This document shows, in pieces, positions 29,101-37,731 of a stretch of 64,000 bases of DNA (positions within the stretch are counted from its first letter, which is position 1; each line of letters opens with the position of its first letter). A program made the translations under genes and the position numbers. This stretch comes from Pedobacter sp. ok626 (GTDB taxonomy: Bacteria > Bacteroidota > Bacteroidia > Sphingobacteriales > Sphingobacteriaceae): positions 124,001-188,000 of the forward strand of contig NZ_FNEX01000005.1 in assembly GCF_900100435.1 (NCBI RefSeq). The letters are read 5' to 3'. The notes beneath the pieces are model-generated. The model ran no database searches and was not told where the DNA came from. It was given only the letters and a program-made list of their open reading frames with translations.

Positions 29101-29792
29101 CCAGTAAAAAGTTTTTTATTCAGGTCCTGGTATCCTGTCATTACAATGTTCACCTCATTAAGGCTACTGGTTTGCAAAGTCAGTCTAATTACTTTCAAAT
29201 CCCTTGCAGCTTTGATTTCCAGGTTTTCAAAACCGATATAAGAGACTACTAAAGTCGCATTCTCATCTACATTGGGCAATACGAAATCGCCATTGGCATT
29301 CGTTTTTGTTACCTGTGATGAGCCTTTTACGGCAACTGTAGCGCCGGGTAAACCTTCGCTGTTTTCATTTACTACTTTTCCTTTTACATCAATTGTAGCG
29401 AAGCGATTAATTACACGATCAATAAAAGACGTCTCCTTTTCTTTGATGACCACTGTTTTTTTATCTATCGTATAGTTTAGGTTTTTCCCTTTCAACAATT
29501 CATCCATTACTTTCTCCAATGGGGTGTTGTTGAATTTAACATCTATACGCTCTGTGCTTTTGATCTTTTTTGAAATCAACAATACATCATAGCCTGTTTG
29601 TTTTCTAATTTCTCTAAATACCTCATCAAAAGATACTTTGTTTTGGTTCATGGTTAGCTTTTGAGCGAAGGAAGAAGCGCTAACCTGTAGTAGGGTAGTC
29701 ATTAATAGTAAGGCTGTCAACCTCATTATTAATAGTGATTTGTGTATGCAGCGCAATTGCCTGCACAAAATTTTGGTATAAATTTTATACAT
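26124..29792 (-). CDS. SusC/RagA-type TonB-dependent transporter with STN domain (module 3)
   Basis: 1222 residues. Signal segment RLTALLLMTTLLQVSASSFAQ, STN domain (about 45-125), carboxypeptidase-regulatory-like domain (about 138-215), plug opening with VMTGYQDLNKK and carrying VAGVSVQNVSG, LWVVDGIILED and ILKDASATAMYGARAMNG, and a barrel ending in VSLKLGF. Import receptor of module 3; with a metallohydrolase rather than a glycosidase as operon cargo, a peptide-like ligand is plausible (inference). It shares the TGYQ motif with the module 1 SusC. Confidence 0.95.
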   Translation of the reverse strand: MYKIYTKILCRQLRCIHKSLLIMRLTALLLMTTLLQVSASSFAQKLTMNQNKVSFDEVFREIRKQTGYDVLLISKKIKSTERIDVKFNNTPLEKVMDELLKGKNLNYTIDKKTVVIKEKETSFIDRVINRFATIDVKGKVVNENSEGLPGATVAVKGSSQVTKTNANGDFVLPNVDENATLVVSYIGFENLEIKAARDLKVIRLTLQTSSLNEVNIVMTGYQDLNKKLFTGASAKIKASDAERAGVPDVSRMLEGRVAGVSVQNVSGTFGAAPKIRVRGATSINGENKPLWVVDGIILEDVVNISNEQLSTGDPSTLIGSSVAGLNPDDIESFEILKDASATAMYGARAMNGVIVVTTKKGKKTDGKPVLSYTGNFTTYLKPSYNEYDIMNSADQMSVFAEMMNKGWLNHSEVSRGASGGVFYKMYNEMYQYDGATDQFNLRNDAPSRKEFLTRYANANTDWFDLLFKNSFMQEHALSVTSGTDKSKFYISTSYLGDNGWTVGNSVERFTGNVRGSFDLSNKLSIELITQGSIRNQFTPGSLGRRSSAVSGQFTREFDINPFTYALNTSRTLTAFDEQGNKEFFVQNFAPFNILHELENNTMQLKMIDFKIQGGLKYKIINGLKYSFDAAYRYVKSDNEHRINDNSNMPMAYRAAGDSYVINNNKFLYKDPDNPNALPRVILPAGGFYNVNSDNMENYYMRNSLEWNKEYNGDHLLNAFLSTEMRFTDRQRRAFDGVGYQYDRGGVPFIDPDYFKKSVESNFFYYNMNTMKERYLSYLGRVAYSYKGKYSINGTMRYDGSNLLGGTTTARWLPTWNISGAWNMDQESFFEKQDVLSRATIRGTYGLTASMGPATNASLILNNQSTKRPFLSDIETALVIGGLKNAELTWEKQLETNIGFDLGFLKDRLSLTVDLYKRNGYDLIGAVRTSGIGGQFIKYANYADMKSRGIEVTTAGQILNGSGLKWRSQLNFGYHKGKITKLESVPLVWNLISAGGDALEGYPQRGLFSVQFDGLNPQTGTPTFVGVNGERHVSNVYLQDDNISHLKYEGPTDPLMNGGFFNTFTYKSFSLSTLLTFSAGNKIRLNPAFSAGYNDLSSMSNDFVGRWMQPGDELRTNIPSIADKFVNSNLGSDYPYNVYNYTDVRVADGGFIRLKQIMLTYSLPKLISGKIGANNASVSVVGNNIALLYADKRLNGQDPEFYTSGGVSLPVPRQFTVSLKLGF

Positions 29793-29859
29793 TTCTAATC
29801 GGTTAATTCGTAATAATTTGTGTGGGTGGTTTTTGGTTTCTATTCGGGTATTATTTGTT

Positions 29860-31008
29860 TTATTTTTTCAATACGATGATTTTATTCGCTTCTATTTCAA
29901 ACTTTACGGCGTCTGTAAGTTCTAAAAGGTTTAATACATCAGCTATGCTGCTAAATCGGCTCAATGAACCGTAAACATTTCTGCTCTTAATGTTCGGGTC
30001 TTTGTATTCAATACTTACATTATACCAACGGGAAATTTTATTCATCGCCTGTTCTAACGTTTCGTTGTTGAATCTGAAATAACCATTTTTCCAGGCGATT
30101 GCATCTTCAGTTTTTACCTGGTCGACATAGATTTTATTTGCTTTTATGTAGGCTTGTTCGCCAGGCTTAATGATTACGTCTGTTTCATTTTTATTGTATG
30201 AAAAGCCAACTGAAACGGATCCCTCTAATAAAGTTGTTTTGGTGTTTCCATCTTCTTTATAAGAATTGACGTTAAAATGGGTACCCAGCACTTTGATTTC
30301 CTGATCGGTTGTCCGAACTATAAAAGGGTGGGAACTGTCTTTTGATACTTCAAAGTATGCTTCTCCATTAAGTTCAACTTTTCGTTCATTAAGTGTTGCA
30401 AATGAAGCCGGATAGCTGAGGGAGGAGGCTGCGTTAAGGTATACTTTGGTTTGATCGGGTAGGGTAATGGTATAGGTTTCGCCTTTAGCCGTAGAGAGCG
30501 TGTTGATTTTATCCTTTGCTGAGGTTGCTTCTTTTACTTCATATAGAATCTGGCCATCTTTAGTTTTGGTAATGCGAACTCCCGCTTCATTAGCCAATTC
30601 TCCTTTTGTAGCGGCATCTAATCTGATTTTACGACCATCGGCTAAGGTTAGTATTGCTCCATTTCCGCCCGGTTTTATATTTTTCAGATAGGCAGTTTGT
30701 CTCATTTTGTCCGCTTGCTTTTCCGAATAATAAAATAAACTGATTCCTAGTACCAAAGCAAAGGAAGCGGCAACAGCAATACGCGGCCACATCTTAATGC
30801 GGTGCGGTTTTGAAATCTGTAGGTTAGCTTCTGTTGTTATATTTTTAAATATGCGTTCGGCTAAGGCTTCCTGGTTTTCATCAGTGGTTACATTTTGCTC
30901 CAGATTTTCATAAGTAGCATACCATTCGTTAAATTCTTCCATTTCCTGTTCGGAAATGGTGCCTTTAACGATTTTATCGGAAAGCATATTTATTTTATGT
31001 TCGTCCAT
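29860..31008 (-). CDS. FecR-family anti-sigma factor (module 3)
   Basis: 382 residues: a cytoplasmic N-terminal region, membrane helix near 80-97 (IAVAASFALVLGISLFYY), FecR domain with LPDQTKVYLNAASSL, GEAYFEVSKDSSHPF, IKVLGTHFNVNSY and TTLLEGSVSV, and C-terminal WKNGYFRFNNE and SRWYNVSIEY. Encoded between the module 3 sigma and SusC genes. The gap to susC is only 67 bp and, unlike the other three modules, shows no CAGAAGTG hairpin. Confidence 0.94.
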   Translation of the reverse strand: MDEHKINMLSDKIVKGTISEQEMEEFNEWYATYENLEQNVTTDENQEALAERIFKNITTEANLQISKPHRIKMWPRIAVAASFALVLGISLFYYSEKQADKMRQTAYLKNIKPGGNGAILTLADGRKIRLDAATKGELANEAGVRITKTKDGQILYEVKEATSAKDKINTLSTAKGETYTITLPDQTKVYLNAASSLSYPASFATLNERKVELNGEAYFEVSKDSSHPFIVRTTDQEIKVLGTHFNVNSYKEDGNTKTTLLEGSVSVGFSYNKNETDVIIKPGEQAYIKANKIYVDQVKTEDAIAWKNGYFRFNNETLEQAMNKISRWYNVSIEYKDPNIKSRNVYGSLSRFSSIADVLNLLELTDAVKFEIEANKIIVLKK

Positions 31009-31110
31009 TTTTAGGGCAGTTTAGAACATAGTTCCACGAGTACTGCTATACCCTACCTTTTATTTTAATTTATTTTATTTTTTTGAATTTTGTTCCGGAC
31101 AAGGCAGCTT

Positions 31111-31698
31111 TCAATTGAGGAAGAGTATAAATATCAGGGATAGGCCCAGTTTGGTTTTTAAAACTTTTAGGGCTTGTGTGACATGCTTTTCTACAGCTTT
31201 TTCAGAGATCCCCAATTCAGCAGCGATCTTTTTGTTGGTGTAATTCTCATCTCTACTCATGTTAAAAACCAATTTACATTTCGGCGGTAACGTGTCGATG
31301 ATTTTACTTAATCGCCCTTGAAGTTCTTCTAAGTCGAATTGACTCCAATCGTAGTTCTGGTTTTGAAAATTCTCCAATTCAGCTTCAGTTCCAAGTTGTT
31401 GTTCAATAATAGATCTTTTAAAACGTTTAGCTCTTCTTTTAATCACCTGGAATTTTATGGCTACGGCCAGATAATTCTCAAAATTAACTTTAAGCTGAAA
31501 GCGCTCTCTGTTTTTCCAGAGATTTAAAAAGATATCTTGGACGGCTTCTTCTGCTTCGGCGGGATCATTTAATCGTTTCGAGGCAACAAAGTAAAGTTTG
31601 CTCCAAAAACGGTCGTAGATAATTTTAAACACGGTTTCATTGCCATGCCTTAAAAGGTCTGCCAGTTCCTGATCAGAAAGTGAAGCATAGCTTGCCAT
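31111..31698 (-). CDS. ECF sigma-70 factor (module 3)
   Basis: 195 residues. Region 2: TVFKIIYDRFWSKLYFVASKRL and AEEAVQDIFLNLWKNRERF; region 4: TLPPKCKLVFNMSRDENYTNKKIA and the helix-turn-helix GISEKAVEKHVTQALKVL. Drives module 3; divergent from the module 4 side. Confidence 0.95.
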   Translation of the reverse strand: MASYASLSDQELADLLRHGNETVFKIIYDRFWSKLYFVASKRLNDPAEAEEAVQDIFLNLWKNRERFQLKVNFENYLAVAIKFQVIKRRAKRFKRSIIEQQLGTEAELENFQNQNYDWSQFDLEELQGRLSKIIDTLPPKCKLVFNMSRDENYTNKKIAAELGISEKAVEKHVTQALKVLKTKLGLSLIFILFLN

Positions 31699-31823
31699 TT
31701 TTTATCCCTAAAGCTGCAAGTTTACAGAAATTTAATAGTTTTTTAAAACTGAGAATCAATCTTATACTCAACATTTTGCTGTGGTAAGACCAATAAGTTG
31801 TATCATTGCCAAAAAAACAGACC

Positions 31824-32006
31824 ATGATTAGATTGAATAGTGAAACACCATCAGAAGTACTTCAGGAAGTTAAGAAGGGAGATTTGGTAACGGATACCTT
31901 TAGTAAGACTGGCCTGGTTGAAAGTATTGAGACTTCTGATGATGGTCTATACCGGATTTATACCTTTCATTTAGTTACAGGCCGAACCATTGTCATTAAG
32001 CGATAG
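31824..32006 (+). CDS. Small hypothetical protein between sigma genes
   Basis: 60 residues from the ATG at 31824 (MIRLNSETPSEVLQE); an in-frame TTG at 31806 is possible but less likely. It is mostly beta-strand-like (GDLVTDTF, YRIYTFHLVTGRTIVIKR), compatible with a small barrel, with no signal peptide or membrane segment. It lies alone between the divergent sigma genes of modules 3 and 4, 85 bp before the module 4 sigma. I do not recognise a family. Confidence 0.55.
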   Translation: MIRLNSETPSEVLQEVKKGDLVTDTFSKTGLVESIETSDDGLYRIYTFHLVTGRTIVIKR

Positions 32007-32091
32007 GCTTAAGCTTAAGGGCTAAGCTATGGCAACTGGATAATTTTTGATCGCTATCTAATTATAAAAGATATGTAGATATATTTGGCGG

Positions 32092-32700
32092 ATGAAAGAT
32101 GGGGCAGATCTTATATGGTTAAAATTTAAGGAAGGTGATGAGGAAGCTTTTTTGGAGCTCTATCGCATGCATTATCTGGGCCTTATCAATTATGGAATAA
32201 AGCTTACGGGAGATAGAGAAATAGCCAACGAATGTTTGACCAATATGTTAATGCAATTGTGGGACAGCCGATTAAAGCTGCCAGAAGTAACCAATGTTCG
32301 CGCCTATCTGATTACCTGTCTTAAGCGTGTTGCATTCTCCCATTTTAAATCTGTACAAACAAGGAGAATCAAGGAAGGGAAAGCTGTTGATCTGATGGAA
32401 GAGGGGCTTAGTCAGGCTGATTATTTTGATGCCATCCAAAACAATTCAGTCCTTCGCTCAGCCTTATTAAAAGCCATGGAAGTGTTAACGGAAAGGGAAA
32501 AGGAATTGATTAAACTCAAGTTTTTTGATGATCTGGACTATGATGAAATCGCGGACAAATGCGGTATCACCAAAAGGACTGCTTACAACATCACTCACGA
32601 TGCCATAAAAAAACTTCGGGAGAGTTTAAAGGAAAAAAATGGTGAAGATTATTACAGTCTGCTCTGCATTGTGATCTTTTTAACACTTTATTTGAAATAA
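32092..32700 (+). CDS. ECF sigma-70 factor (module 4)
   Basis: 202 residues. Region 2: EAFLELYRMHYLGLINYG and ANECLTNMLMQLWDSR; region 4: VLTEREKELIKLKFFDDLDYDEIADKCG with helix-turn-helix GITKRTAYNITHDAIKKL. It is more distant from the other three sigmas, with NECLTNMLMQLW in place of the usual EE(I/A/M)VQ(D/E). First gene of the rightward module 4. Confidence 0.92.
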   Translation: MKDGADLIWLKFKEGDEEAFLELYRMHYLGLINYGIKLTGDREIANECLTNMLMQLWDSRLKLPEVTNVRAYLITCLKRVAFSHFKSVQTRRIKEGKAVDLMEEGLSQADYFDAIQNNSVLRSALLKAMEVLTEREKELIKLKFFDDLDYDEIADKCGITKRTAYNITHDAIKKLRESLKEKNGEDYYSLLCIVIFLTLYLK

Positions 32701-32758
32701 TTTTAATTTTTGTAGTAAAAAGGAAATGGTTTACTCCTCTATAGCTAAATTTTAATAA

Positions 32759-33979
32759 ATGGACCATTTAGCTTACGACATAGAGGACTTTTTATGTGAT
32801 GTCTCTTTCCAGCGCTATTGCCTGGGGAATGACGATGCCGATGTTGTTTATTGGAGCAGATGGGTTGCAGCTCATCCAGAAAAAAAGCATCAGTTAGAAA
32901 AGGCAAAAAAGCTATATTTCGAATTAAATGGGAATATCACTGATCGGCATTTTCGTGCGGATTATGCTGCATTTAAGGAAGCCTTCTCAAAGAGAAAGGC
33001 TGGTTACATAGTGGACGAGGATAACCATGAACCGGTAAAAGTAAAGCTGTGGCCGAGGATTATTGTTGCGGCTTCCATCGTATTTGCAATTGGTGCCGGA
33101 CTTTGGTTTTATCAAACTGCTCAGCAGAAAGGTGGCAGAGCGACCATTATGGCCAATGATATTAAGCCTGGCAAAAATATTGCGACAATGACATTGGCTA
33201 ATGGACAAGTCATTAATCTAAGTGATGCAAAGCGAGGAGTGGTGATTGATGCTGCTCAGCTGAGTTACAGTGATGGGAGTAGTCTGGAGCATTTATCTGA
33301 AGGAAATACAATAAACAATCTTGAGAAAATTATGATATCTACTCCACGTGGTGGACAATACCAGGTGGAGTTACCCGATGGAACTAAAGTTTGGCTCAAT
33401 GCGGCTTCTTCTATTAGTTTTCCCTCTTCATTTTCTGGGCTAGACCGACGAATGGTTGAGTTGAGTGGCGAGGCTTATTTCGAAGTAACTAAAACAAAGA
33501 CCAAACATATACCCTTTGTGGTAAGTAGTAATGGACAGGAAGTAGAGGTTTTAGGAACGCATTTTAACATCAATGCTTACACAGACGAAAGTAGCATTAA
33601 GACTACGTTATTAGAAGGTTTAGTTCGTGTAAGTAATGCTGCAAAAACTAAAGAAGCTAAGACCGCTGAAATTGTAATTCATCCTGGTGAACAGGCGCAG
33701 TTTGCTCGTGGGCTGATTCGTACTAATCAAGTTGATGTTGGAGAGGTAATGTCCTGGAAAGAAGGTTATTTTCAATTTAATAATGCAGATATAAAGGCCA
33801 TCATGCGACAAATTTCAAGATGGTACGATGTGGATGTGCGTTATGAAGGAGCTACACCCGAACTCGCATTTTCGGGGGAAATTCAAAGGAACCTTAGCAT
33901 ATCTCGGGTGCTGAAAATACTAAATAAAAGTGGAGTTCATTTTAGGATAGAAGGAAAGGAGGTGATCGTTATGCCATAA
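32759..33979 (+). CDS. FecR-family anti-sigma factor (module 4)
   Basis: 406 residues: a longer cytoplasmic N-terminus than in the other modules, with WSRWVAAHPEKKHQLEKAKKL, membrane helix near 99-116 (RIIVAASIVFAIGAGLWFY), FecR domain with LPDGTKVWLNAASSI, GEAYFEVTKTKT, VEVLGTHFNINAY and TTLLEGLVRV, and C-terminal SWKEGYFQFNN and SRWYDVDVRYEG. Acts with the upstream sigma and downstream SusC. Confidence 0.94.
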   Translation: MDHLAYDIEDFLCDVSFQRYCLGNDDADVVYWSRWVAAHPEKKHQLEKAKKLYFELNGNITDRHFRADYAAFKEAFSKRKAGYIVDEDNHEPVKVKLWPRIIVAASIVFAIGAGLWFYQTAQQKGGRATIMANDIKPGKNIATMTLANGQVINLSDAKRGVVIDAAQLSYSDGSSLEHLSEGNTINNLEKIMISTPRGGQYQVELPDGTKVWLNAASSISFPSSFSGLDRRMVELSGEAYFEVTKTKTKHIPFVVSSNGQEVEVLGTHFNINAYTDESSIKTTLLEGLVRVSNAAKTKEAKTAEIVIHPGEQAQFARGLIRTNQVDVGEVMSWKEGYFQFNNADIKAIMRQISRWYDVDVRYEGATPELAFSGEIQRNLSISRVLKILNKSGVHFRIEGKEVIVMP

Positions 33980-34017
33980 ATTTACTTTCTTAATACAAGT
34001 AAATACCCTAAAAAAAA

Positions 34018-34042
34018 CCAGAAGTGCTCGATACACTCCTGG
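34018..34042 (+). promoter_or_regulatory. Hairpin between fecR and susC (module 4 copy)
   Basis: CCAGAAGTG (34018-34026) and CACTCCTGG (34034-34042) pair with one A-C mismatch around a 7-base loop. Both arms are identical to the module 2 copy although the loops and most of the surroundings differ, and a CGTTTG follows in both. Confidence 0.6.
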
Positions 34043-34129
34043 CTCCGTTTGCTGATTGATCAGTAAAGGTATCTGGGTCTACTGTACAATTTTCGTTAAC
34101 CGTATTATCAACCCAAACTAAACAAATGT

Positions 34130-37100
34130 ATGATTTTTTTTAAGTCTGGCGTATGCTGTGAAAACAGTCGCCATAAGGAGGTGTATTATGCCTCCCCGAA
34201 TCTAAACACTGATAATCAGAACCAGTTTTGGAGTGTTCTGCTCCGGTCTCCAAAACAAATCTTATCAGCTAAACTAGTACTGATTATGAAATTGACTTTT
34301 TTCTTAACCGCATTGGTGGTGATGAATGTCTCTGCGAGCAGTTATTCACAAACGGTTACTTTTACAGGGAAAAATGTGCCCCTGGAAAAGGTTTTTACAT
34401 CCATAAAAAAACAAACGGGATACGTCTTCTTTTACAATTTTAAATTGCTTGACCAGGCAAAACCAGTAACGCTCGATGTATCCGCGGCACAGTTGTCTGA
34501 AGTATTGAAGACCTGTTTTAAAAACCAATCGCTCGATTATAGTATAGAAGATAAAACTATTGTCATCACACAACGAGTTTATACTGGGGGGAATTTGAAT
34601 ATTCAGACTCAAGTAGCACCGCCTAAGACTATTAAGGGCAGGGTTGTGGACACTAAAGGAAAACCATTGCCAGGTGCAACTGTGAAAATCAAGAATACGA
34701 ATAAGGTGGTGCAGACGAACGCACAGGGGGAATTCGAACTGAGAGATACCGAAGAGAAGGTGCTTCTTTATGTTTCATTTATTGGTTATAAACCTCAGGA
34801 AGTTATAGGGAAGAGTGCTGATGCAGTTACGATTATCCTTGAAGATGTTGAAGGATCCTTAAATCAGGTTGTTGTAGTTGCTTATGGTACTTCTAAAGTG
34901 AAAGACGTAACCGGATCTGTATCACACCTTGGTACTGCTGAGATTGCAAATGCACCAATGGGGGCGAGCGTTCAGAGCCTGTTGCAGGGTAAGGCTGCGG
35001 GGGTAAATGTAATGATCCAATCGGCATCACCATCATCGCCTGTTTCTGTAATTATTCGCGGTGCATCTTCATTGTCCGGCAATAATCAACCTCTTTGGGT
35101 AATTGATGGTGTTCCGGATTATTCAAATACATCTTTTGAAAAAGATGGAAGAATTAATAGTTCTATATCTGGAAATATTGCAAACAAGTTGTATAACCTT
35201 AATTTAAATGATGTTGAATCTATCGACATATTAAAGGATGCCTCTGCTACCGCTATTTATGGTTCACGTGGTGCAGCAGGTGTGGTGCTTGTTACCACCA
35301 AGCATGGCCGTGAAGGAATGAAACCTACCATTGAATTCTCAACTCGATATGGTAAACAGTTTATCGATAAAAGTAAAATCGGGGTATTGGTTGCTGATGA
35401 ATACATCAACCTTTCTAAAGCTTCTGTTAGAGAGGCTGTAATGTCGGTAGGTGGGTTAGACTACTTTACCAGACAATTTATCGATGAAGCTAAATTTAAC
35501 AGTAAGTTTAAGAATACGAGTCATTTAACTAAAGGCTGGATTACCGATGATTTGTTTAGGTCGGATGCTTATTTGAGTGGAAATACCGATTGGTGGGACT
35601 TAATGACCAGAAATGAAGCGACTAAAGATTATTCATTGTCTTTAAGAGGTGGAACCAAGCAGTCTAGTTATTATACCTCTGTATTTATGAAGGATCAGAA
35701 TGGGGTTGTAATTGGGGGTAATAGTAAAACTTACGGTATGCGTTTTAATTTCGAATCTTCAGTCAGAGATATCCTTAAGCTGGGCATAAATATCAATGCA
35801 AACGCCAGAAGTATCAATAATAAGGATGCGATGTTGGGCGTAATTCTAAAAATGCGCCCGGATTTTCCTGCTTATAATCCTGATGGCAGTATCAATAAGA
35901 TTTCTACTTATACTAAGAATCCTTTGTTAGAGCTTCAGGATAGAAATGAGGGGAAAGGTAAATCTGGAGCCGTGTCCATGTTTTTGGAGTATGATATTAT
36001 GAAGGAGCTAAAATTAAGAACAACCGGTACTGCAGATTACTCGACAAACAAAACCGATCTTTTTAAGAAAACAGCTTATGATGGTAATTTGAACTCCAGG
36101 ACCATCGATCAAAGTGAAAATACGGTATTGGTTTGGGAGAATACACTGAATTATTTTAAAACCTTCGGTAAGCATGATATTAATGCTTTAGCTGGTTTCT
36201 CCATGGAACAAAATGATAGTGAAGGTTTCTCTGCTATAGGTACTAATTTTCCAGACGAGGAGGTGCTTATTGATTTAGGTAGTGCTGCTATAAAATCGAG
36301 CATCAGAAGTTCGCTTTATTCAAACTCATTGGTGTCTGGATTTGCCCGCATAAATTATAAGTTTAACAATAGATATTTGGTTACTGGGACGGTGCGTAAA
36401 GATGGCTCATCACGTTTTGGGCTAGATAGACGTTGGGGGTTCTTCCCATCAGCAGCTTTAGGGTGGATCATTACCGAGGAAGCGTTTGCTAAGCCTTACA
36501 GCAATATATTTTCTTACTTAAAGCTACGTGGCTCTGTGGGTAAAACAGGTTCTCAGAATTTGGGTAATTACGCCTGGCAAACATTAATGGGTGCGAGAAT
36601 TTACAATGGATTGCCAGGGATAGTTCCTTCCACACTAGGGAATGACATTCTTCAATGGGAATCGCAAAACCAAATAGATCTTGGCCTTGATTATGGCTTG
36701 CTTAATGACCGGATCAGAGGCTCATTTGGTTGGTATCAGAAAACGGTAAGTAACTTATTGTATTCGGATCCAGTACCGACATCTTCAGCATTTAGTACGG
36801 TTACGCAAAATATTGGAAGTCTTAAAAATCGAGGACTTGAGTTTGATATAAAAGGGGATGTACTGAGTTCGGCAAATCTTACCTGGACACTTGATTTAAA
36901 TGTTGGTCATAATGTAGGTCGCTTGGAAAAATTAAACAGTAGTGCCCAATTTTATGGCGGTACGGCCAATGAATATTTTAGGGTAGATGTTGGCGGTAAA
37001 TTGGGAGATTTTTATGGCTATAAATATGCTGGAAAACTATTCCGTACGCAGGAAGAGATCATTGCTTTAAAGCCATTGTTGCCGACTGGTTATCAGGGTG

Positions 37101-37714
37101 TTTATCGTGATACTTATGAAAATCCGGGTGATTTATATTTAATGGATCTGAACAAAGATGGTAAAGTTACGGTAGATGACAGGACTAATTTAGGAAATGC
37201 TAATCCAGATGTTTACGGTGGTTTTGGTTCTACAGTGATCTGGAAAGATTTCTATTTCAACGCGACTTTTTCTTATGCTTTGGGCGGGAAAAGAATATTT
37301 GATTTAGAAAAATCTACTTCGGGAGATATGAATGTTTACAATGTACCTAGTATGGCACTAGATTCCTGGACCATGAGGGGGGAAGAAGGTACTTTGCCGC
37401 GCTTAACTTATTACGGTAGAGGTGCCAATAATATTATGAGCGATAGGTATTTGCATGATGCGTCTTATTTGCGTTTAAGTGCACTGAATATTTCTTATCG
37501 ATTGCCAAAAAAATTAATGAATGACAGGATGTTTAAAACGGTGGAATTTTCATTTCAGGCAGCTAATTTATTTACGATCACGAAATACCCGGGCTTTGAT
37601 CCTCAAGGAAACTTTAGCGCATCTAGTACCGCTTTTATGAGTATGGGAGTTGATTATAGCACTTATCCACAGGCTAGGACATTTACGTTTGGTTTGAAAT
37701 TTATCCTTAACTAA
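34130..37714 (+). CDS. SusC/RagA-type TonB-dependent transporter with STN domain (module 4)
   Basis: 1194 residues. A long N-terminal leader precedes the signal segment KLTFFLTALVVMNVSASSYSQ (about 54-74); then STN domain (about 75-150), carboxypeptidase-regulatory-like domain (about 165-240), plug with VVVVAYGTSKVKDVTGSV, IIRGASSLSG, LWVIDGVPDYS and ILKDASATAIYGSRGAAG, and barrel ending in FGLKFILN. The start lies in an ATGTATGA overlap: the ATG at 34126 that lines up with the other susC starts (ATGTA) is closed by a stop after five codons because of a run of eight T, so the ATG at 34130 must be used. Import receptor of module 4. Confidence 0.94.
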   Translation: MIFFKSGVCCENSRHKEVYYASPNLNTDNQNQFWSVLLRSPKQILSAKLVLIMKLTFFLTALVVMNVSASSYSQTVTFTGKNVPLEKVFTSIKKQTGYVFFYNFKLLDQAKPVTLDVSAAQLSEVLKTCFKNQSLDYSIEDKTIVITQRVYTGGNLNIQTQVAPPKTIKGRVVDTKGKPLPGATVKIKNTNKVVQTNAQGEFELRDTEEKVLLYVSFIGYKPQEVIGKSADAVTIILEDVEGSLNQVVVVAYGTSKVKDVTGSVSHLGTAEIANAPMGASVQSLLQGKAAGVNVMIQSASPSSPVSVIIRGASSLSGNNQPLWVIDGVPDYSNTSFEKDGRINSSISGNIANKLYNLNLNDVESIDILKDASATAIYGSRGAAGVVLVTTKHGREGMKPTIEFSTRYGKQFIDKSKIGVLVADEYINLSKASVREAVMSVGGLDYFTRQFIDEAKFNSKFKNTSHLTKGWITDDLFRSDAYLSGNTDWWDLMTRNEATKDYSLSLRGGTKQSSYYTSVFMKDQNGVVIGGNSKTYGMRFNFESSVRDILKLGININANARSINNKDAMLGVILKMRPDFPAYNPDGSINKISTYTKNPLLELQDRNEGKGKSGAVSMFLEYDIMKELKLRTTGTADYSTNKTDLFKKTAYDGNLNSRTIDQSENTVLVWENTLNYFKTFGKHDINALAGFSMEQNDSEGFSAIGTNFPDEEVLIDLGSAAIKSSIRSSLYSNSLVSGFARINYKFNNRYLVTGTVRKDGSSRFGLDRRWGFFPSAALGWIITEEAFAKPYSNIFSYLKLRGSVGKTGSQNLGNYAWQTLMGARIYNGLPGIVPSTLGNDILQWESQNQIDLGLDYGLLNDRIRGSFGWYQKTVSNLLYSDPVPTSSAFSTVTQNIGSLKNRGLEFDIKGDVLSSANLTWTLDLNVGHNVGRLEKLNSSAQFYGGTANEYFRVDVGGKLGDFYGYKYAGKLFRTQEEIIALKPLLPTGYQGVYRDTYENPGDLYLMDLNKDGKVTVDDRTNLGNANPDVYGGFGSTVIWKDFYFNATFSYALGGKRIFDLEKSTSGDMNVYNVPSMALDSWTMRGEEGTLPRLTYYGRGANNIMSDRYLHDASYLRLSALNISYRLPKKLMNDRMFKTVEFSFQAANLFTITKYPGFDPQGNFSASSTAFMSMGVDYSTYPQARTFTFGLKFILN

Positions 37715-37731
37715 AATTTAATATTATACTG

